DNA from: Todiramphus chloris collaris
Lineage: Eukaryota > Chordata > Aves > Coraciiformes > Alcedinidae
Reading direction: 5' to 3'
DNA length: 64,000 nt
Assembly (NCBI GenBank): GCA_025345505.1
Contig: JANVCC010000021.1
Coordinates: 2,747,081-2,811,080, forward strand
Under the pieces are notes generated by a model, which was not told where the DNA came from, made no database searches, and was given only the letters and a program-made list of their open reading frames with translations. Below are positions 1 to 11,514 of this stretch, in pieces; positions within the stretch are counted from its first letter, which is position 1; each line of letters opens with the position of its first letter. Both the position numbers and the translations under genes were made by a program.

Positions 1-22
1 ATAGATAGATAGATTAGATAGA

Positions 23-55
<33 letters not shown>

Positions 56-376
56 CAGATAGATAGATAGATAGAATAGATAGATAGAATAGATAGATAG
101 ATAGATAGATAGAATAGATAGATAGATAGATAGACAGATAGATAGAATAGATAGATAGATAGATAGAATAGATAGATAGATAGAATAGATAGATTAGATA
201 GAATAGAATAGAATAGAATAGAATAGAATAGAATAGAATAGAATAGAATAGAATAGAATAGAAAGGATAGATAGATAGATAGATAGATTAGATAGATAGA
301 TAGATAGATAGAATAGATAGATTAGATAGAATAGATAGATAGATAGATTGATAGATAGATAGATAGATATCTCTGT
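1..376. repeat. GATA/GAATA-type microsatellite
   Basis: The left edge is an almost pure array of the tetranucleotide GATA (read as TAGA), interrupted by GAATA pentamers. A homogeneous GAATA block lies at about 195-262. The array touches the window edge, so its true length is unknown. Confidence 0.97.
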
Positions 377-1750
377 GTGTGATTCTCTTCTCAGATCTTA
401 TAGAAAGTATTGCATTTATCGTAATCAATTGTTTATTCAGGTTCAGTATTGATATATCTGTGTTACTGAATCACTGCTCTCTTTTCATTTAAGGTTCTCT
501 GTTACACTAAGCACTACGCAAACTCCTACACCTCGTATCTGAACCTTCCTCCCCGTGTCCTTAAACATAAACCCTCGACCAGGTCTGGGACTAGGGGTAG
601 ATTTTACCTTATTCTCTGAAGGAGTTCACAGGGAAAAGGGGGGTCTATCCTGAACCTCGCGGCCAGATGGGAGGGCTGCCCTTCTCCCCTTCCTCCTGCC
701 CATTCAAAATCCGTGTAAAAATCATCACCTTCAGCCCCAAATCATTCTGCTTATAGGTTCATTAGTGCAAATATTATAATCATATTGGTTTTGTTAGTCG
801 CATACAAGTTTACTTATAATCAGAGTTTTTAGTTCATTTCCTTATCTTTGATTAATTGCCTTGTAGTAAGTAATGCAGTGACTTCACCATCAACTGAATC
901 TCGTTTAACATAGTTGATTCTTTGCTGTATTTTACTAATTAGTTAAACTGTCACTCTCATTTAATAAATTATAGTGGTGTTTTAATCTGAAGTGTGTTCC
1001 ACTCATCTTTGAGGCAAGTAGAGCCTTGGTTTGGGCTCTGTGACAAGTAACAAACATCTTTATATGTTTTCAACCCCCCCTTCATCGATCAGCCCAGGCA
1101 CATGGGAGAGACAGTTCTGGTTTAGCAAGAATCCAAAGCACAGGACACTGGCTCAGACCCAAGACCATCTCCTGAGTTTGACAGGACAAACCCCTTCTTA
1201 ACTTTGTCAGTTCCTTGATCCCTATCGACTGGGGTGTGGCTGAATAGACAGGGAATTCATGAAATAAATCCTGATTTAAAGGGCAGAAATGGGGCCAATT
1301 TTCTCCTTGCCTGCCTTGCCACCAGAAAACCTTCCCAGTTCTTGGCAACGAAGAGTTCCTGACGGGCCAAGGGTTGCAGCAGGGCAGCTCACAGGGTGAA
1401 GGCACAAAAGAATCTCAGGTCAGCTGCATCCTCACTTGTGTGGGGTTGGGTTTTTCCCATGCTCTTGAACACTTCTCCTCTGTTGATAATTAGCTTAATA
1501 ACAGTAGGGTAAGAAATGAGTGATCCTAGGGATCCTAGAGCCTTCAGGGGATATAACCAGGCTGATATAAGCTTCCCAAAGCAATTCAGCCCATTTAAGG
1601 TGTGAAATGTTACCCAGGCTGTGTCAGGGAGGTGGGATGCTCTGAGTGCTTCAGCTCCTGCACTGGGGTCAGGTCCTTTGTCCCAGCGCTGCACCGTGAC
1701 CTCGTGGGGAAGTGCAGGGACTTGTAGATAGGTGGTTGAGATGTGTGAGG
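377..1750. other. Gene-free AT-rich stretch, possibly LTR-derived
   Basis: No exon or long conserved frame is visible. The part at 880-1075 has a possible poly(A) signal (AATAAA near 963) and a layout that suggests an old avian retroviral LTR end, but I cannot name a family. The ORFs at 1082-1816 are short, overlapping and without recognisable domains. Confidence 0.3.
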
Positions 1751-1754
1751 AACT

Positions 1755-2229
1755 AGCAGAACTTTAACAAGGCCAAGTGCCAGGTCATGCACTTTGGTCA
1801 CAACAACCCCCAGCAACGCTACAGGCTTGGGGAGCGGCTGAGGGAACTGGGTTTGTTTAGTCTGGAGAAGAGGAGGCTGAGAGGAGACCTTATTGCCCTC
1901 TACAACTACCTAAAAGGAGGTTGTAGAGAGGCTCGTGTTGGTCTCTTCTCTCAAATTAGTAACGATAGGATGAGGGGAAATAGACTCAAGCTGCATCAGG
2001 GGAGGTTTAGATTGGATATTAGGAGGAAATTCTTCCCTGAGAGGGTGGTTAGGCACTGGAACAGGCTGCCCAGGGAGGTGGTGGAGTCACCATCCCTGGC
2101 GGTGTTTGAAGAATGATTAGATGTGGAGCTTGAGGATATGGTGTAGTGGTTAGAGAAATGCTAGGACAAAGGTTGGACTTGATGACCCTGGAGGTCCCTT
2201 CCAACCATAATGATTCTATGATTCTATGG
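1755..2229 (+). mobile_element. CR1 LINE 3' fragment with internal deletion
   Basis: It begins in the RT C-terminal region (codons like [13 protein letters not shown]). It then jumps directly to the conserved CR1 ORF2 tail ([21 protein letters not shown], 1832 onward) and ends at 2205-2229 with the ATGATTCT direct repeats typical of CR1 3' ends. The element is 5'-truncated and internally deleted, so it is dead. Confidence 0.92.
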
Positions 2230-2589
2230 ATGAGAAGAAGAGCTTAGAAGGGGTAGGCTGCACCTGAGCTGTGACGCAGCCAGGATGTGGCACTGGAAAT
2301 TAAAGCACTTAGAGAGGAGCATCTCCACTTGAAGCAGGGGCAAGCTGACAGATGCAGAGGACTACCTGCTTGGACTGAGGTGGACATGGCTGACATTCAT
2401 TTTACCTCTGGAAAACAAGAAAAAAAGGAGGGAAATAAATAGTGTGATCACAATAAATGGGAAAGACAAAACAGACGGAATACAGTGGCAAGAGTTTGAC
2501 GTGAGCAACATTAAGCAATAAGGGAAGGGCAAACTTACAAGTGCTTCTGCACAGTTGCTAGAGGCTTCAAAACTGAGCCAGGAGAACTC

Positions 2590-2790
2590 AAATGCCTAGT
2601 GCCAAATGACAACCCTGAGATAGTAGGCATCTCAGAGACTTGGGGGAGGCTAGAGCACCGATGAAATACAGCCCTGCCAGCCTTACGAGAACAACGGAGT
2701 AGGGTGTAGAGGGGGAGGAGTGATGCTATATGTGATGGATGAAAATATACCAGCATAATAATGTTACAGGAGAGGAGAAACACCCTAAAA
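2590..2790 (+). mobile_element. Degraded LINE endonuclease-domain fragment
   Basis: Broken plus-strand frames near 2599-2640 read NDNPEIVGISETWG, and near 2707-2745 RGGGVMLYV. These resemble the ISETW and RGGGV blocks of apurinic-type endonucleases in CR1/L2-class LINEs. Frames are interrupted by stops and shifts. It is more diverged than the other CR1 pieces here and may be an older subfamily. Confidence 0.5.
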
Positions 2791-2829
2791 ACCTGCAGGT
2801 GGAAATCCCAGTCACTACTGCTAAAAATG

Positions 2830-3440
2830 CTGTAGTAGGATTGTACTCTTGATCCTTTACAAGGACAACAGAGTGGTCACTGAGAGCAGAGACACAGTGA
2901 ACACAGGGTGATGGTACAACCTCAGCTAGGCTGGATCAGTGCCTCATCAGGATGAGTTGCAGCAGCAGATCCTTTTTATTTGTTCTTCCAGGAAGAGCTG
3001 GTCTCCGAACCCACGGAAACAAAAGCTGAGGAGCAGCACAAGGGCTTCATCTGCTGGGTGCCAGGGGGAAACTGCTGTGAGGCTGCGATCCCCCAGCATG
3101 CTCACTTGGAACACTGGAATGAGGAAAAGCAGGTCACACGCATCCAGTGTGGGAGTGCTTGCTTTCAAGGAAGGCAATAAAATAAACTGAAGGGAAGCCT
3201 TGGAAGTAACAGTCTCCAGTGAAAAGGAGAAGCCCCAAACCAAAGAAGCCTGCGAGTGCCCTGGAAGCTGCTCAGAACTGCCATGCTCAAAGCCCACACT
3301 AAACCAATGCCACGACTCAAGAAGAAAACAAAATGTTGCCCCCTCAAAGGAAAAGTTAAGGCAACTGCCACGGGGAAAAGGCTGCTGTGCAGGAAATGGA
3401 GAACTTGTCCGTGTGAGAATTGGTGGAGAAAAAAAAAAGC
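2830..3440. other. Unassigned intergenic sequence
   Basis: Overlapping short ORFs on both strands (2939-3451) have no recognisable domain and lack splice context. An AATAAA lies at about 3177. Nothing can be assigned with confidence. Confidence 0.4.
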
Positions 3441-3445
3441 TCTCA

Positions 3446-3842
3446 GACTGAGAGAGTTGGGGTTGTTCAGGCTGGAGAAGAGAAGGCTCTGGGGAGACCT
3501 TACTGTGGCCTTCCAGTGTCTGAAGGGGGCTACAAGAAAGATGGGGAGGGACTTGTTAGGCTGTGGGGCAGTGACAGCACCAGAGGGAATGGATTAAAAC
3601 TAGAGAGAGGTCGATTCAGGTTGGACATTAGGAAGAATTTCTTCCCCATGAGGGTGGTGAGACACTGGAACAGGTTGCCCAGAGAGGTGGTGGAAGCCCC
3701 ATCCTTGGAAGTGTTGAAGCCCAGGCTGGCTGGGGCTGTGAGCAACCTGCTCTAGTGGGAGGTGTCCCTGCCCATGGCAGGGGGGTTGGAACTGGATGAG
3801 CTCTGAGGTCCCTTCCAACCCTGACAATTCTATGATTCTATG
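3446..3842 (+). mobile_element. CR1 LINE 3' fragment
   Basis: It shows the CR1 ORF2 C-terminus ([20 protein letters not shown], then [20 protein letters not shown]), then the 3' UTR with the CTGCCCATGGCAGG segment. It ends in ATTCTATG repeats at 3829-3842. It is 5'-truncated with one frameshift near 3520. Confidence 0.95.
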
Positions 3843-3849
3843 AAAAAGG

Positions 3850-5375
3850 GTTTGGAGAGAGCCTTGCAAGGGATGCTCCACATGTTAGCACAAGGTCTTC
3901 AAATATCTTAAAAGCAGCTAGAGGAAGGTCAGGGCTGCTTGGTGAAAAAGGTATGAAAGGGGCACTGAGTGGTGACAAAGCCCTGATAATCCTTTGTAGC
4001 CTTTGTGCCAGTCTTTACTGTGGAGGCCACGGGGAGGTTCCCGCTCTGGGACAATTGTGGCAGCCAGAATAAATAGTATAAGTAGTAAGTAAGTACTTGA
4101 GCAAACTGAGAGCCTTCCTGTCAGCAAGTCAGCCCCAGCCAGGACAGCTGGGGCCACAGAGCTGTGCCACAGCAGAGCAGGCAGCTGGGGCAAGGGCTTT
4201 GCTGCTGGGTGACATCATAGCTGGCATGCTGGTGAGCAGTAGATGTCAACCCTGACTGCAGCACCAGCTCCAGAGGGACCACAGATTTGTGCCCATCCTG
4301 GGCAGTATAGGAGAGTGTATGTTGAAGATAAGAGCACTGAGGTGATGAATAACCCTGGTCAGATGGGTGGCGACCAGGCCAGCTGCCATAAGGGACAATC
4401 CTGCCTTGGTTCTTGATGGTCTTCTGGGATGGCATCAGTAGATAAAGGCCAGTGGGTGAAATGTGGGTCTTCAAAAATGATATTGTGAAGATTCAAACCA
4501 GCATTATCAAGTAATCTATGGCCTCTGGCTTTGCCACAAAGGAGGACGTGAAGGCCAACAGCATCAGCATGTTCCCAAAGCAACTGGATGACTGCATGGA
4601 CAAGAGCGTGATACAAAGAATGGATGTGTCTCCTGACACCCCACCCTTGTTAAACAGCTGAGGATGCTGGGTGCATAGGAGGGAGATGGACCACAGAAAG
4701 CAGCCAAACTCCTGTGTCCTCCTGAGGCAGCACCTGGATGTAGACTTCAGGGATGACCAACCACCAGTATTACCCACACGGCGTTTCCATATTCAGCTGA
4801 CACCTCCAATTTAAAAGGGGACCAGTGTTGTCCTTTCTGGCCTGGATAGAACAAGTTGTTCTTTTTACCAGGAAGAAAATCCTGTAAGATGACCCTGGTA
4901 CTTTGGGCTGTGGTCTTGAGTGTACCCAAGGCAACCACCAGAAAAACACCGTTGTGGGAACAGGTTTCTGGCTGGGAAATCCCAGCCCTCTTTTTCAATG
5001 AGTAACGAAGCAGAACAACCCGAGTTATTCAGCACTACATTGCTCTGGTGACATTTCCCTTTGTTTTCTACATCTCCTGGAGAGAGAGACATGGACATGG
5101 GGCTCAAAACGATCCAACTCCAGCATTCAGAGTCAGTCATCAGAGCAATCTGTCCACCCATGTGTTTTACAGCTCTGGCCCGTGAGGACGTGGTTTTGGC
5201 TGTGATTCCCTACTGCTCCAGTTACCAATGAAGCAGGTTGGCTGATTCCTCCCTCTGTCAGGCATTGCAGCTCCAGAGTTTAGGCAGGTCCATGGAGGCA
5301 TCAGCCCCTACTACCTGCATGTTAATGAGTCAATGAGAGAGAAATCTTGTGACCTCACATGTACTGTTTATTGTG
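3850..5375. other. Unassigned intergenic sequence
   Basis: Several 80-117 aa ORFs occur on the minus strand (3918-5161) and overlap each other in different frames. None shows a family I recognise or a consistent set of splice sites. Possibly old repeat or chance frames. Confidence 0.4.
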
Positions 5376-5379
5376 AGAA

Positions 5380-5945
5380 GGTCTATTGGGTCTGGCTGAG
5401 CTGGAGTGAATTCTGCCCAGAGCAGCCCTCCCAGTGCTGTGCTGTGCACTGGGAGCTGGAAAGGTGCTGCTCACACCCCCGGGCTGTGGCTGCTGCTGGG
5501 CAGGGCTGGTGCAGCACCAGGGCTGCTGTCCAACATTCCCCCTGCAGTGGGATGGGGGGATGAGATCTTGGGAGGGGACACGACTGGGACAGCTGCCCCA
5601 GCCTCAGCAAAGGGATATCCCAGGCCATATGATGTCAGGTTAACAATAAAAGCTAGGGAAAGGAGGAGGAGGAGGGGTAGGGGGGCACTGGCTTGACCTC
5701 TGGAGCAACCACTGCATGTTTGGAGCCCTGCTTCCCAAAAAGGGGCCAGACATCACCTGCTGGTGGGAAGCAGAGAATAAATCTTTGTTTTCTTTTCCTT
5801 CCACACGTGGCCTTGCTTTGCTTTCCATTAAACTGTCTTTGTCTTAACCCATGAATTTCATCTTATTTTCTTCCCCCTGGTCCAGCTTAGAGGAGGAGGG
5901 GAGTGATAGAGCAGCTTGGTGGGCCCATTCCAATGTCTAACCTAT
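5380..5945 (+). mobile_element. Solo LTR of an avian endogenous retrovirus
   Basis: The sequence follows a common avian ERV LTR. The U3 5' part has TCTGGCTGAGCTGGAGTGAA at 5390. An A/T-rich TATA-like AATAAAAGC lies at about 5645. The R/U5-like part has AATAAATC at 5776 and ATTAAACTGTC at 5827. The 3' end reads GGAGTGATAGAGCAGCTTGG near 5900. No internal gag/pol/env is attached, so it is a solo LTR. The terminal CA and flanking duplication are not visible because the right end abuts CR1 sequence. Confidence 0.8.
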
Positions 5946-6969
5946 CAATCAAGGTATCAACCTCTCTCTAGTTTTAATCCATTCCCTCTGGTCCTGTCAC
6001 TGCCCCACAGCCTAACAAGCCCCTCCCCAGCTTCCTTGTAGCCCCCTTCAGATACTGGAAGGTCACACTAAGGTCTCCCCGGAGCCTTCTCTTCTCCAGC
6101 CTGAACAACCCCAACTCTCTCAGTCTGTGCTCACAGGAGAGGTGCTCCAGCTCTCTGAGCATCCTCGTGGCCCTTCTCTGGACACGATCCAGCACATCCA
6201 CAGCCTTCCTGTAACAGGGGCTCCAGAGCTGGACGCAGTGCTCCAGGTGAGGTCTCACCAGAGTGGAGCAGAGGGGGAGAATCCCCCCCCTCGCCCTGCT
6301 GGCCACGCTGCTCTTGATGCAGCCCAGGACACGATTGTCCCTCTGGGCTGCAAGAGCAACTGATGGCTCATGGTGAGCTTCTCATCCCCCAGCACTCCCA
6401 AATCCTTCTCTTCAGGGCTGCTCTCCAGCCAGTCACTGCCCAGCCTATATTGGTGCTTGGGATTGCCCTGACCCAGATGGAGGACCTTGCATTTGGCCTT
6501 GTTGAACCTCATGAGGTTGGCATGGGCCCACCTCTCCAGCCTGCCCAGGTCCCTCTGGATGGATCCCTTCCCTCCAGCGTGTCAGCCCCACACAGCTTGG
6601 TGTCAGTGGCAAACTTGCTGAGTGTGCACTCAGTGCCACTGTCAAAGGTGTTAAACAAGACTGGTCCCAGTCCTGATCCTTGAGGGACTCCCCTTGTCAC
6701 TGGTCTGCACTTGGATATGGACCCATTGACAACCACTCTTTGGGAGTGGCCATCAAGCCAGTTCTTTATCCACTGAATTGTCCATCCATCAAATCCATAT
6801 TTCACCAGCTTGGAGACCAGAATGTCATGTGGGACAGTGTCAAAGGCTTTTCTCAGGTCCAGGTAAATGATGTTGGTTGCTTTTTCCCCATCTGTTGATG
6901 TTGTGACCTTCTCACAGAACGCCACCATGTTAGTCAGGCATGATTTGCCCTTGGTGAAGCCATGCTGGT
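5946..6969 (-). mobile_element. CR1 LINE ORF2 fragment (reverse transcriptase)
   Basis: On the minus strand the reading covers [25 protein letters not shown], the [14 protein letters not shown] block, and the CR1 C-terminal [20 protein letters not shown]. The catalytic FADD box reads FATD and the preceding segment is shortened, so the polymerase is inactive. Both ends are cut off: the 3' terminus is missing next to the solo LTR, and the 5' side runs into an inverted LTR piece. Confidence 0.93.
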
Positions 6970-7170
6970 TGCCCACCCCAAGTTTGCTGGTGAGGGGGAA
7001 AAGTTGGAGAGCCAGCCTTGATGCTGGGTGAGCACTGCTCAGCAGCAGCCAAAACACTCTGAGGTGTCACCAACACCTTTCCAGATACCAGTCCAAAGCC
7101 CAGCACTGGGAGGGCTCCTGTGAGGGAAATGAACTCCAGCTCAGCCACACCAAATACACCCATGCTTCTG
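6970..7170 (-). mobile_element. Inverted ERV LTR fragment (5' part of LTR)
   Basis: The reverse complement of 7075-7165 reads GTGTGGCTGAGCTGGAGTTC and continues with the same blocks as the solo LTR at 5390-5540: CCCTCCCAGTGCTG, CTGGAAAGGTG, CATCAAGGCTG, CCAACxTTCCCCC. It is the same LTR family in opposite orientation, limited to its 5' third and fused to CR1 sequence at about 6970. Confidence 0.7.
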
Positions 7171-8895
7171 CTTTCTCTGAGATGTTACTTGGTATGAGAT
7201 TGTTTGCTCTGCAAAGTGCCTGGTTTTTTAATAGACCATAAGTCAAAAGGGTGACCAAGAGTGTGACCACAAGCAGCCCTGTGCACACCATAACTTCCAG
7301 TCACATGGACACAGGTGGCCAAGAAAAGATAAGAAGGGAAAACCAATCTGAAGTGGCTGCTTTTGCTCAAATCTGAAGGCAGCGTGCCAGCATTAAACTT
7401 TCCTTAATTATTTACTCCTTCCTGACAATTTATCAAGCAATTATATTTCGACTCATTTTCCTTATTCACTACAAAGTGCTGATACCCTAAAGTAATATTT
7501 GCAACAAAATATGGACTCCCCATAATCAGGATTTTAAAATAGACTTTAAAAAAAAGAAATACTCCTGCTTGGCAGTGCTGTACAAGGCAGCAGACAGGTC
7601 TGAAGGCCCTTCAATAAATAAAGTGCCTCCCCTTGGTCTCCTCCTCGAGCCCTGGCCAGACTTCGGGGGGTTTCAATGGGACAGGGATGACACCAGATAT
7701 TTCCACACCCAAGGTTTTGAGACTGGTTTATTCAACTGTATAAAAGCTGGGCCCTCTTGCAGTGACTTTGAAGACCTCACCAACAAGTGACCTCCTTTTG
7801 GACAAAGGTTCTCCAAATCCTCGCTGCAACCCAGGCTCCCCAACGGCTGTGGGTTTGGATGATGGTAAAGTGATAGGGCAATTGGTGGTGTCTTAATCAC
7901 TGTCTCTAAACTTTGTGTAGTAATGATTAGATGCAGTACCTTGCTTATTTTCTCTGCTGCTTAAACATAATAAGCTTATCTTTTTGACTAAATGAATTAC
8001 CTTGTTTTTGTATTACTTGGACCTAGACAATGAAATAAGCCTATTTCTTTCCCTTGTCCTTCTGTTGACCCTGTCCATTGGAAATACATAAATTAGACAG
8101 GATTCAAAGGATAAATATATTGTGTGAAGGTTGGGAGTTGTGTTTAAACAGAATCTTTTGGTGTTTAGCAGAGGAACCTCTTGATTCTTCTCAGAAGAAC
8201 CTCTTGATGCTTCTCAGAGGAAGCTCTTGACATTTAGCAGAGGCAGAACCTCTTAGCAAATCCCAGTCAGGAATCTTTTCTGGGTTTTACTTGGAAACCC
8301 ACCTCTCAGCAATACAGCAGCTTCATAGGTAATGTATGCAGAAATAGGAATCCTGAGGAAATGGCAGGTTTGCAGGGATGGCAACACCAGTAGTGGTCAC
8401 AGGGAGCTTGCTAGGGGCAATTAAGGGTGTCATGAAGGGAATCAAAGTAAGCAACACTCATTTCCACCCTCCACACTCAAAAAAACAACTTTATGCACTT
8501 AGGCATCAGTGGGATTCCCTGCCCCATTTGAAGTTTATACTGAGCTGCTGAAAATGCATTCAGAGGTTTTACATAAGAGCTTTGTGTGACATCAAGGTTT
8601 ATATGACATGATGCACCGAAGGCTTCAACCTATGGATTTCACATAAGCTGTTTCAAGTCGAGGGGATCAAACCATGCGATATGTTTTGGAAGTTAGTATT
8701 ACAAAGTAATGATTTTACTAAAGTGATCTTAATATAGTGCACAATTCACTCATGACTTAACTAATATATAGTTGAATCCCTGCAGTTGCTCAACAATAAA
8801 CTGGTTTCTGTAGCTTTTAAAAAAAAAAACAAACAACGAAACAAAGAATAACATTAGCAGCATTAGAGATGTCCTGGTGCTCCATCTGGTCTCCA
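7171..8895. other. Gene-free interval with a short degenerate tandem repeat
   Basis: No exon is recognised. At about 8167-8256 a roughly 23-bp motif (CTCAGAGGAACCTCTTGAT-like) recurs about four times with substitutions. An A-run followed by CAAACAACG lies at 8820-8838. Confidence 0.5.
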
Positions 8896-9870
8896 GAGAT
8901 CACAGAGCCATAGAATGTTAAGGGTTGGAAGGAACCTTGAAATATCATCGAGTCCAACCCCCCTGCCAGAGCAGGGTCACCCAGGGCAGCCCACACAGGA
9001 ACAGAGCCAGGTGGGTTTGGAAAGTCTCCAGAGAAGGAGACTCCACAGCCTCTCTGGGCAGCCTGTTCTAGAGCTCTGTCACCCTCATAGTGAAAAAGTT
9101 TTTCCTTATGTTTCTGTGGAACCTCTTATGCTCCAGCTTGCACCCATTGCCCCTTGTCCTGTCATTGGACATAACAGAGAAGAGCCTGGATGCATCCTCC
9201 TGACACTCGCCCTTTACATCTTTATAACCATGAATGAGGTCACCCCTCAGGCTCCTCTTCTCCAAGCTCAAGAGCCCCAGTTCCCTCAGCCTTTCCTCAG
9301 CAGGGAGATGTTCCACTCCATCATCTCTGTGGCTCTGCACTGGACTCTTTCCAGCAGTTCCCTGTCCTTCTTGAACTGAGGGGCCCAGAACTGGACACAA
9401 TATTCCAGATGAGGTCTCCCCAAAGCAGAGCAGAGGGGGAGGAGAACCTCTCTCCACCTACTAACCCACCCCTGGTGATCCACCCCAGGATGCCATTGGC
9501 CTTCTTGGCCAGGAGGGCCCATTGCTGGCTCATGGTCACCCTGCTGCCCACCAGGACCCCCAGGGCCCTTTCCCCTGCGCTGCTCTCCAGCAGGTCAGTC
9601 CCCAGCCTGTACTGGTACCTGGGGCTGTTCTTTCCCAGGTGCCAGACTCTACACTTGCCCTTGCTGTATTTCATTTGATTTCTCTCCAGCCTGTCCAGGT
9701 CTCTCTGGATGGCAGCACAGCTCTGCTGTGTCAGCCACTCCTCCCAGTTTGGTGTCATCAGCAAACTTGCTGACAGTGCACTCTGTGCCCTCATCCAGGT
9801 CACTGATGAATATGTTGAACAGAACTGGTCCCATTACCAACCCTTGAGGGACTCCACTAGACACAGGCCT
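8890..9870 (-). mobile_element. CR1 LINE ORF2 C-terminal fragment with intact FADD box
   Basis: The minus strand starts in the RT palm: [18 protein letters not shown], then [10 protein letters not shown]. It continues through [11 protein letters not shown] and [20 protein letters not shown] to the 3' UTR and terminus at about 8890. The FADD metal-binding motif is intact, but the element is 5'-truncated and frameshifted near 9700 and 9450, so it cannot encode a full enzyme. Confidence 0.94.
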
Positions 9871-11383
9871 CGTATGATAAAAGGAGTTTGTTTGCAGACA
9901 CAGTAACTATGCACAGTCCTTCTGTCACGGTAAGCAGATGAGGAGGGCAGCATTAAAACAGCTCCACTTGCAAAAGCTGTCTCCAAACCAACTCTCCTGC
10001 TGCCTGCACGGACCCTGCCCGGCAGCCCAGGCACACGCCGTCTTTGCACGTTGCTTCTACATCATCCATGCAGGCAGCTGGCAGAAAGGTGCCCTGGTGC
10101 CTCCAAAACAGTTATGTGAGAGGCTAAATGTGAATGTCCTTACTGCCCTCTTCCTAGGTTCGGAGGCATAGACTGGGCACGGGCTGCCTCCCAGCCCAGC
10201 TCTTCTCACCCAGACCAGTCTGCAGCATCATTTTCCTCTCCTTGTTCTCCAGTTGAGTTTTAGACCTATTCCAAGAGTACTGAACTGAGTAATTTACTCA
10301 AGTTGTAGGCTGCTGCCCGACATGACCCAGGAAAAAAAGAACCAAAAAAAAAAAAAAGAAGATCTGGATTCAGGATGTATTTTTATTTTCTCGTTCTCAG
10401 TATTATGCTCAGTAAACCTAAATTTGCACCCAGACCCATCCACATTGACCATTTTTCCAAGAGAACTTACAAACCCAGAGCTAATTCACTCCTAATTAGC
10501 AGGTTGGATTCCTGGCAGAGGGGCAGACACTGAAACGCTTTTATACTTGGAGAAAACCCAGCAGGAAGGTGCCAAAGCTAAAGCAGGAAAGGTTGTCAAG
10601 TGGTTTCACCAACGCTGTGGTTGTGATACAGCTCCTGGGGTGGGTACCTGCGGGGCCAGATCCTGCTCAGAAGGCTGCTTTCTGATGGAAAGGTGTTTTG
10701 CACGCCTGCTGTGGCACTTGCAGTGCTTCCCATATAGAGGATGTCCCCTGTGTGAAACTGCTCTTCACCCTGAAGAAGTCTCCAGCCCCACCACGGCCGT
10801 GAGCTCCAGAGCCTGGGAGACTGACAGAAGCATGTTTAGCATCCTCCCCGACAAGGCTGGCCACAGGAACACCCAGCTAGTGCAGAGACCAAAGGATGGG
10901 CGAGGAGTCTCTTCATTGCCCTCTAGCCAGCACGGTCAAGGGGAAGGAAGACTTCAACCTGGGGGCTTCATCCTCACTTTGGCCAGGGAGAGGGAAGGTA
11001 GATGGAGGAGATGGGAAGAGCAGCCCCGATGCCCAGGGATATCCGCTCATGTGCCTCTGCCTGGGGGATCCAAGAACAGCCCTGGGTTTAGCTTTAAATG
11101 GGAAGAGGCACCTTCCTAACCTGACAATTAAACGTTGCTGGTCTGTCCCTGCCTGCCTTCCGAAGGCTCGTGGTATCCCATCCCTGCGGGTCCCCTGGAA
11201 GGCAGCGCTGAGCTCGCCCATTGGCAAGTGGGGAACTGGGGTTTGCTGGAGCGAGGAAGGTGCCGTCGCCGTTGCCATCGCATCAGTCCTGCCAGGAGAC
11301 CTGAGGAACTGCTCTGGGTACTACGATCACTACTGGGCTAGCCTAAGCAGCGGAGAGGCTTGGTGGTGGGGCAGGTTCAGGAG
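9871..11383. other. Downstream flank of the LYG1-like gene
   Basis: This lies 3' of the minus-strand lysozyme-like gene and may contain its 3' UTR. A minus-strand AATAAA (TTTATT on plus) lies at about 10382. The 190-codon plus-strand ORF at 10547-11119 has no recognisable domain and is GC-rich and antisense to the possible UTR, so I do not call it a gene. An A-run lies at 10346-10359. Confidence 0.4.
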
Positions 11384-11514
11384 CTAGAACCCGTATCTCT
11401 TCAAGATCTGGGCTCTCCTAATCACGCTGTTGACGTAGTAGTTGTCCGTCTCGCACGGGTCAGCCTCGTAGACCTGGGCATTACCCATTCTTGCGTGGTA
11501 GGTACAGATTCCCC
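11384..11514 (-). CDS. LYG1: LYG1-like terminal coding exon 5
   Basis: Acceptor CTCTTCCCAG precedes [15 protein letters not shown]. The exon ends [14 protein letters not shown] then TAG at 11386-11384, matching the goose VVARAQYYKQHGY C-terminus. It carries the additional Cys156 and Cys173. Confidence 0.92.

Noticed and set aside
4121-5161. Possible exons of another gene (minus-strand ORFs of 85-117 codons)
   Set aside because: No family match, no consistent splice-site and phase chain, and overlapping frames. A LYG2 copy expected nearby by synteny could not be recognised here either.
6509-7057. A possible domesticated reverse transcriptase gene
   Set aside because: It is a 5'- and 3'-truncated CR1 with a mutated FADD box and a start fused to LTR sequence, so it is a dead fragment.
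10547-11119. 190-codon plus-strand ORF downstream of the LYG1-like gene
   Set aside because: No recognisable domain, GC-rich, overlapped by comparable ORFs on the opposite strand, and likely within or near the antisense 3' UTR.
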